Assembly: GCA_016584495.1 (NCBI GenBank)
Contig: WAID01000009.1
Location: 3,658,001-3,722,000 of the forward strand
DNA length: 64,000 bases
Direction: 5' to 3'
DNA from: Celoporthe dispersa
Taxonomy: Eukaryota > Ascomycota > Sordariomycetes > Diaporthales > Cryphonectriaceae
Shown: positions 57,657 to 64,000 of the stretch, piece after piece
How positions within the stretch are numbered: the stretch's first letter is position 1
Layout of the letters: the number at the start of each line of letters is the position of its first letter
The notes under the pieces: generated by a model
What the model was told of the DNA's origin: nothing
Seen by the model: only the letters and a program-made list of their open reading frames with translations
Database searches by the model: none
Translations under genes and position numbers: made by a program

Positions 57657-58816
57657 ATACCTACAAGCTTATCTCCGGTTGTGATATTCTGGACGCGGAC
57701 CTTGATGGGAAGGAATTCCGCTCGCCCTTGGAGCAATTGAGCATCTTCCCATGTGTCGACCGTCCTTCTGAATGGTATGTGCCGGGCCCTACATGTCCGT
57801 CCGATTCTTTCTCTATTATTTTAGTATATAATTATGGTATGCATTTATGATTTTCTGTCGAGATCGGGTCTCATGAGCCGGACAAGTATGACTAAGTTTT
57901 CTTCTCACGATCTCTACGCGATGCTGGATGGCGTTGATATGATTATTTTGTATAGCCATCCTCGTCATTTTGCAAGCCCCACGCCCTCTTGCAAAAGCCT
58001 ATTGAAAACTGAAGCTCCAGTAGCTTCCACGTCTAGATAGCTTTCTCAGCGACGAACAATAGTGCGGAAAGTAAACACACATGCTGACAAGAGATGAGAT
58101 TCGAACGCCGCGATACAAGTTATAGATATTAGAGGACTAAGCAAAGAAGAGTAAGAAGAGGGAAGAATGTATGACGGGTCCTTGACCTCGAGAATCTCAC
58201 AAGAAAAAACAGTCACCTTGTCGTGTCCGATCAACTAAACAGTCCATAAACTAAATCAGGTATCCGAAGACAGCGGTGTTCTTCTTGGAGGCTCTATATA
58301 TTAGTTAGTAAAGCAGGATGTTCCTGCACGGCGCAATACGGTATAACCCGGTACTTTGTTCTCACCACCCTCCGGCCTGGAGATCTTGTCTCGTGTTTGG
58401 TCGGCAAATAAGTAGCTAGCTACAAAGTACGTAGTGACCACACTGGTCATGACCAGTCTGTGTTGGATACTGAGCTGACTTGACTGCTATGAGGACTGGC
58501 GCCCCCTTCGTCGTGCTCGGACAAAGGACTGATCTCTCGTCCTTCTTCCCTGTCGCCATCATAGCACTGAGGCTGTTCGACTGTCTCAACGACGGCTCTG
58601 TGCGAAGTGAAACGACGTACTGTTGCTTGGATGACCACCTTGTGCACTGGCGTCCGGACAACTGCTTGGGCTTGACAAGGACGGACTTCACTGGCATCCC
58701 TAGAATGGTTTGAGCGGTCGGAAGGTTCCCACGAGTAGGACGATTCACAGCCGCCGCCACCACTGCCTCCGCCGGCAGACCGTTGAAACGGGAACCGAGA
58801 GCTCTCGCCCTGCTCA
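57657..58816. other. Mostly non-coding stretch upstream of the tandem repeat
   Basis: AT-rich sequence from about 57780 to 58420 without a supported gene. From 58420 to 58816 three frames on the minus strand stay open because of high GC. One of them (58447-58896) has an acidic Ser-rich end (EGREISPLSEHDEGGASPH) and may be the true C-terminus of the gene at 58817-59735, joined by a splice or frame change that I cannot place. Confidence 0.35.
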
Positions 58817-59735
58817 TCAAAGCCCTCCCGCCCTCCAACTCGCGCGCCTCCCCGCCCCCCTGTTTCGTAGGACCCTGGGCGAGCGTCTCGGCCCACTGAG
58901 ACGCGGCGGGCTCAGTGTCTCGTTGGCCGCGTGAAGATATCTGTAGCGGTCCCAAACCTCATCCTCATCTATCCTCCTCCGGGCTTTAACAGCGGCTCGC
59001 AGTCTCTCCTCGCCCAGGGGCTCCAGGCGCCAGCATAGGATGCATTCTGGCCGGACTTCGGTGTTATCCGCCCGTAGGAGCCACCTGACGCGGCCGGAGC
59101 ACGGACGCATGAAATGTCCGTTTGCGAGTTCCTGGTGGCAGCGGCGCAGGGATGGCTGCGACGTCTGCAGTGCTGATCCTAATACCGTGTGAGGGTTAGA
59201 ATTTGGACGCCTGGTTTTCTTCAGGAGAGAGAAACTCAGGACAACGTCTCCACAGTGCTGGTGATACCTACTCGGCAACCTCTGCCTCAGGCGGCTGGAT
59301 AACAAAACGCAGGCTCCTGAACCAGAACAGCTCCATGTACTGCTCCCGGAAGGAGTTGATGTCGGTGCGATCCTCGCTACTAAATTGCCAGATGAGGTTG
59401 TGAAGAGCTCGTGAGCGCAGCAGCTGTTCCTCCAAGGCCCTGACATCCTGGGCTCTGATCTGGGCGCACTGCCTGTCGGACAGACTGGTGGTCCGGCATT
59501 CCTCGCCCTCTGAGCTGCACAGCCTTATGACTCTATCATAGGCGCGCCCTCTGATCTTTTGAGGCCTCTGGCTGCATATCAGTGCTAGGCGGTCCACGAC
59601 CTCCCAGAAGTGTAGTTCTGCTGTGTTGACCTGGACTTGGTGATCGAGAACTTCGTCGGAAGAATTGGGGGAGGGAGTTTTCATTCGCGTGCGGCGGGCC
59701 CCATGTGCCGTATGTCTGTTGTGCGACGGAGACAT
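58817..59735 (-). CDS. Unrecognised protein, two or more exons
   Basis: I do not recognise the family. Exon 1 runs from the ATG at 59735 to about 59270. It has a polar start and then a helical region (LDHQVQVNTAELHFWEVVDR, QLLRSRALHNLIWQFSSEDR, REQYMELFWFRSLRFVIQPP). After an intron of roughly 75-130 bases a second exon continues to about 58817, containing RWLLRADNTEVRPECILCWR and ERLRAAVKARRRIDEDEVWD. The donor and acceptor are not settled: the best GT (GTAGGT) gives the wrong phase for the best downstream frame. Clustered Cys and His (RRCHQ, GHFMRPC, ECILC) could bind zinc. The C-terminus is uncertain, because another open frame overlaps. It lies between the AKR gene and LIS1, all on the minus strand. 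Confidence 0.4.
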
Positions 59736-60808
59736 GGTGGCGCCTATATCGCTCCAGCCAATTTCTTGCTGGACGGCGCTGAGAGTGTCTTGACAGGGTT
59801 AAAGTTGGACGCAAGCCTTCGGGTTGCTGTTGCATATGGGGAAGAAGGAAGAAAGCCACTGCAGACAACAGAATATTTGAGGCGTATATGATGCCCTCCA
59901 CGGGATGGTGAGTAGCTCAAACGTTTCCATCATCGTCGATGTCTTGGCCAGTCACCACCAGACTGCACTGCCAGAACGCAACTGTGGTGACAAGCCAGAT
60001 ATCTCTTATAATGCGTTCTAGTAGACACGATCACAGGAGCCCATGGTGGACGGTCATCGTGTGGCCTTATAAGAAGGCATTACAGTGACAGGAACAGCAG
60101 GTGGAGGAACTGATGAGTGTGGAGCGGAATGGGACAGTGCCCAAGCAAGATGCAGTGGCAAGGGGACCTGTTTCGATAGCACTGCATGTTGGATCGGCCA
60201 TTGAAGAATAGATAGCCAAGAAGAGCAGAAGTCGAGTAGGGCAGAGCTGTGATCTAGACACACTCGTCAGAAGCGTGACTGATTGAGCAAACAAAGCAAC
60301 GCAGCGCAAGACGCAGTGACCGTGGCACCACAGCATCAGTTTTACACCTGTGTGAACCAGCGGTGGAGCAGAGCACAGGGCAGCCATATGAATCTTTCTT
60401 TTCCTGGGTATCTATCTGCTGTGTCTCACACGCACAAAATGCCGTTCCACCTGCAACAAGACAAACCTGATCAGCCGTTGCCCCGACACCGCTACGTAAG
60501 GATAGGGCCGACACAAACAAGCTGACCCAAACATACCGCCAAATAAACATCTATCGTGCCGAAGAACGCCATGCTGGTGATGGTGGTGGTGGTGGTGGTG
60601 GTGGTTGCGAGATAATTCCTTGAGATACTGATCCAAGACAGCGTGCCTCCCAAAAAGAACAAACCCGATGGCGTTCAGGTAAAGCAGTCCGGCAGACAAG
60701 AGACACTATGTCCCCGCCGTATTTTTCTTTCTTTTTTTTCTTGACCTGCTCCAAAACAACGTCCAATACATCCGTAGCGGGTGTGGTAGAATCTGCCCCC
60801 ATGAGGGC
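59736..60808. other. 3' flank of LIS1 and upstream of the unrecognised gene
   Basis: No supported gene. It contains a (GGT)9 microsatellite and a T-rich tract at 60720-60742. Open frames on both strands overlap and lack features. Confidence 0.5.
60579..60605 (+). repeat. (GGT)9 microsatellite
   Basis: About nine GGT units about 200 bases beyond the LIS1 stop codon, outside any supported gene. Confidence 0.85.
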
Positions 60809-62351
60809 TCAATTTGCGAATATTCTCACGTTCAGATCGACACTACCCGTCGCGATCACGCAGCGGATCTGGACATCAGCGCTGGCGGGTGCTTTTTGGG
60901 GCGTCGATGTCCCGTTGGACCCATTCTCTCCGTTGGTCGCTGCGGGCGCATCCTTGACAATCACAGGAGCCCACCTCAGACAGCTGATAAAGTGCCCGTG
61001 CACGTCCTCGAGCTTTTGACGCACTTGCCCTCCTGCGTCAGGTCCCAGCAGCGCAGCGTCTTGTCGTCGCTGACCGACAGCAGGTACTTGCCGCCAGGGT
61101 GGAACACCAGTGCCCGCACCCAGTTGTCGTGACCCACCAGGGTCTTGATGCACGTTCCTTGTGCATTCCAGAGCCTGATGGTCTTGTCCCTGCTGCCAGT
61201 CGCCATGAATTCCGCAACTGATGTCGCCGGCGGCGGTTTCTTTAGTCCTGCCATAGTTGCGAGGTGCGTGTAGGCCGCCGCAGGCGCTATCACGGCGCAC
61301 TCGACAGTATGTTCGTGGCCGATGAAGGTCAGCTTGATTTCTGGGTTCGGGATGGAAATGTCCCAGAGGCGTGCCGTCTGGTCGTTCCCGGCAGAGAGGA
61401 GGAAATGCCCATCGACCGAGGGGCAAACATCTCGTATCCAGTCGGCATGTCCTCGCAGGGTCCTGACGCAGTAGCCGGTGGTCACGTCCCATATTCGAAG
61501 GGTCTGGTCGCGGGACGCGGATACCAGCAGGTTGCTGGAGGATGGTGCCCCTGCTGCGCCTGAAGGGATAAATCGTACAGCAGACACGCTGTGGTCGTGG
61601 CCGGGAAATGTCCTGATGTTTTTGTACTCGTCTGAAGGGTCCCATAGCTTGATCGTCAGGTCGCTCGAGCAGCTTGCCAGCAGGGTGCCCCCTCTCGGCC
61701 CGCCAAAGTCAACGTCCAGCACAGGCTTGGTGTGGCCTTTGACCGTCCTCTCCAACTCGCCGAGTTCCCAGTCCCATATTTTGATGGTTGTGTCTTCCGA
61801 GCCGGATGCCAATGAAGAGAATACTGGGTGGAAGGCCACGCAGGTGACTGGCTTTTGGTGTGACTGCAGGGTATGTCGCGCAGGCGCCTTGGGCAGCCAG
61901 CTTGCCGGGTCTTGATTTCGTTTTGAAAGTGAGGTCGGCGTCGCATTGTCGATCTCGGACTGCAGGGCGGCCGATCGCGACTCCAGCTCCATTATCTGCG
62001 TGTTTGATGCCGGGTCAGCGTCTCTGTTGTTCTCCACACCTCGTAGCCATATAGATAAAGGGAGACCGACCTTTTTCTGCAATCTGACCACGCTGGTCCA
62101 CTTCTTCTCGAGGAGCCCCTCATATTTCTTGACAGTGTTGACATCGAGATTCTCTTCAGACAGGCCCAGCTCTTCCCGCAGGACCGCCGCGGTGTTTGGG
62201 AGGTTGTTGGCGGAGAGGTACGCAATAATGGACTTGTGCCTGCCAGCGGCTGTTGTTAGCCCTCACAGCAGCGACGATGGGTTGTGATTTGTCGGGAGGG
62301 AGGGGCGACTTGCAGCTCCTCAGCCTGGCGGTTCGTCAATATTTGGCTCAT
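60809..62351 (-). CDS. nudF: LIS1/NudF/PAC1 dynein regulator, one apparent frame break
   Basis: Binds the dynein motor and NudE to control nuclear migration and hyphal growth. Exons 62351-62314, 62239-62071 and 61995-60809. Intron 1 is GC-AG (GCAAGT donor, GGCTAAC branch, CTGGCAG acceptor) and rebuilds the LisH helix MSQILTNRQAEELHKSIIAY. Intron 2 is GT-AG and links RLQKK to IMELESRSAALQSEIDNATP. Seven WD40 repeats follow (for example GSEDTTIKIWDWE, SASRDQTLRIWDV, SVSDDKTLRCWDL). The frame is lost at about 61014-61017: after GKCVK the conserved LEDVHGHFISCLRWAP continues in another frame, as if one base were missing from an A5 run read as A4. The corrected length is 464 residues, standard for the family. 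A GA repeat lies just before the ATG. Confidence 0.93.
62240..62313 (-). other. GC-AG intron 1 of LIS1
   Basis: A 74-bp intron starting GCAAGTCGCC and ending GCTGGCAG. The only nearby GT (CAA|GTCGCC) gives the wrong phase. The GC donor yields AEELHKSII, exactly as in other LIS1 proteins. Confidence 0.8.
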
Positions 62352-64000
62352 GGTGTCTCTCTCTCTCTCTCTCCCCGACCTAGCTGCCCCCGTCGACGCT
62401 GAGGGGAGGGCTGGTCAAGCTCAATATCGGTTCTGTCGTGGGCAGGGGAGGCGGTGGTGGGTCTGCAGGCGCATTCATGAGCAGGAGGATGCCCAACGTT
62501 CTTCGCCAGCAGAGTGTCGAGTCGCGCTGCCTGCCGGGTTCTGGGCACAGGTCGAGCTGGTTGGGAGAGGGGGCCCCCAAGCTGAGAGAGATATGCCGAG
62601 GCGGTGCTGTCGCTGTCGCCGTCACGCCGGCTGGAGATGGAAGGAGGTGCTGTTCGTAGGTTCGAGGTTGGGAACGGATCTTTAAGCGAACAAGACGTGG
62701 TGGACCGCGTGATTTCGATCGGGATAAGGTTTGGGAGGCGGGGGATGGAGTTCAGATCGAAAAATCGGTCTGGTCTTTCTCGCCTTTGTCTGCAGCAAAG
62801 CGACAAATGTCTGGACGTGTCAGAGTGGATCGCGCATGAGCAGGGGGTTCTCTACATAGGATAAGTACTCCGTACCATCGTCTGCAAGTTTAGCCTGGAG
62901 ACCAGAATGAGTGGTTATCGCATTCAGGTGTGGAAAGAACTTGTTCCTTGCCAGCTTGCAGGGGGAGTGGAATGGTCCGGAGCCAAAACCTGACAGCCCA
63001 AACAAACCAGAGAATCCAGGGCAGGGCAGCACTGTGCTTTGTGCAGGGTGCATGAACGAGCTCGCAGCATCACTGCCTGTCTCTACTTTCCAGAGGGTAG
63101 AATCTCCTCCCCCAGGAGTGCCGGCGACAGGCTGGTGGTACAGTACTGTTAGGTACCCTCCCACTGCCAGCTGGTGAGGCAGGTACAACAGCTGTCAGGT
63201 GCAGGACTCAGCGTCCAGGGGTCCAGGTGGCAGACGCCACTCACTGTGGTGGTAGGCCCTATAGTGCGATACTACTATGGCCACATGTACCAACGTACCA
63301 GTGACATCACGTTTCCCCGGCAATCAGCAGGTGGGAAGAGTCATTGGGCATGAACAGAGGACTTGTCCTGGTGCATGTTGCATAAAGGGTCAACAATAGT
63401 CATATGCAAGTTTTGAGCATGTGCAAAACACGTCACGTCTCCTTGATTGTCTCTGTCATCACAAAGGCTCAGCTGCAGGACCTTGATACTGGCACGGCTC
63501 ACACGCTCACACACACAGACGAAGGAAAGCAGAGTCCATTGTTTTGGAGGGTCCTCTTGTTCCTCTGCTAGAGATTCCCACCATCTTGTTCCCGCTGCTG
63601 AACGGTCTCTGCTGCCCCGCGCCTGGCGCACTTCGGTACGTACCCAACTGCTGGTTGGCTGTTGCCCTGGCAGCATGCCACGCCCTGCCCGAACTACTGG
63701 GTCGTACCCCTGATTCCCTGCAGAGCCCACCTTCTTACCGCCCAAAGTGGAGGAAACTACAGCTGCCTCCCAGCGACGAAGATTTGTACCAAGAACCAAC
63801 ATCGCAGGCCCAAAACAGAATCCCCTCAAAGGCGAGACACACGACACATTCTTTCAGAGACACACCGGCAACGCACGCCTGGCTCCTGCGACACCGCGCA
63901 ACCTCTAGTACCGATACTGTCTTGGCCCTTTCTGCAAGGGGAACGGACGCGCTCTTTGATTCTCGAGGGAAGAAGACCATATCTGCTGTTTGCGACCAAC
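62352..64000. other. Upstream region of LIS1, no further gene seen
   Basis: The first ~450 bases are GC-rich and probably the LIS1 leader and promoter; a CT repeat at 62356-62373 (GA on the transcript) touches the start codon. Beyond 62900 the frames are short and featureless on both strands. The end of the window may cut into a neighbouring promoter. Confidence 0.5.

Noticed and set aside
58080..58160. tRNA-like T-arm on the minus strand (GTTCGAATC)
   Set aside because: The flanking bases do not form the five-pair T stem, and I could not place an acceptor stem or an anticodon arm.
62348..62806. 152-codon minus-strand frame upstream of LIS1
   Set aside because: Low-complexity Ser/Arg/Pro reading of a GC-rich leader; the LIS1 start is fixed by its LisH domain.

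Overview
The window is nuclear DNA of a filamentous ascomycete (Pezizomycotina, most likely a sordariomycete). The genes are GC-rich and interrupted by short introns (about 50-120 bp) with fungal branch points. Diagnostic content includes a CDC25-type RasGEF, VPS13, LIS1/NudF, a HET-ankyrin gene, an Egh16-like secreted protein and a DUF3429 mitochondrial protein. I found no rRNA, tRNA, CRISPR array or intact transposon. Exon limits were worked out by hand from reading frame, splice signals and family knowledge; no search was run.

Layout. 1-4,969: SH3-RasGEF (minus). 4,970-15,275: about 10 kb with no convincing gene, almost all of it upstream of the RasGEF. 15,276-19,721: a divergent pair of flavoenzymes, a vanillyl-alcohol-oxidase-family oxidase (minus) and a class A FAD monooxygenase (plus), which looks like a small aromatic-metabolism unit. 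20.3-26.3 kb: a possible 43-residue membrane peptide, an O-fucosyltransferase-like type II membrane protein, a 2EXR/F-box-like protein and an unrecognised protein. 27,052-36,777: VPS13. 37,767-39,386: a HET-ankyrin incompatibility-type gene with an in-frame stop. 42.7-44.7 kb: a CYP7/8-like P450 with a 6-nt microexon. 45.4-53.3 kb: DUF3429 protein, an acidic disordered protein, an Egh16-like secreted protein and a SnoaL-like protein. 54.5-57.0 kb: a severin-type gelsolin protein and an AKR7-type aldo-keto reductase, tail to tail. 57.1-57.7 kb: a decayed tandem duplication. 58.8-59.7 kb: an unrecognised gene. 60.8-62.4 kb: LIS1/NudF.

Housekeeping genes of trafficking and cytoskeleton (VPS13, LIS1, severin, RasGEF) are interleaved with accessory genes (HET, P450, flavoenzymes, secreted protein). 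Two things stand out. First, five single-base frame breaks interrupt otherwise well-conserved genes (VAO, VPS13 twice, P450, LIS1); three and possibly four of them look like an extra A inside a G run of the coding strand, which suggests sequence error but deserves transcript checking. Second, three introns have GC-AG rather than GT-AG ends, all beginning GCAAG.
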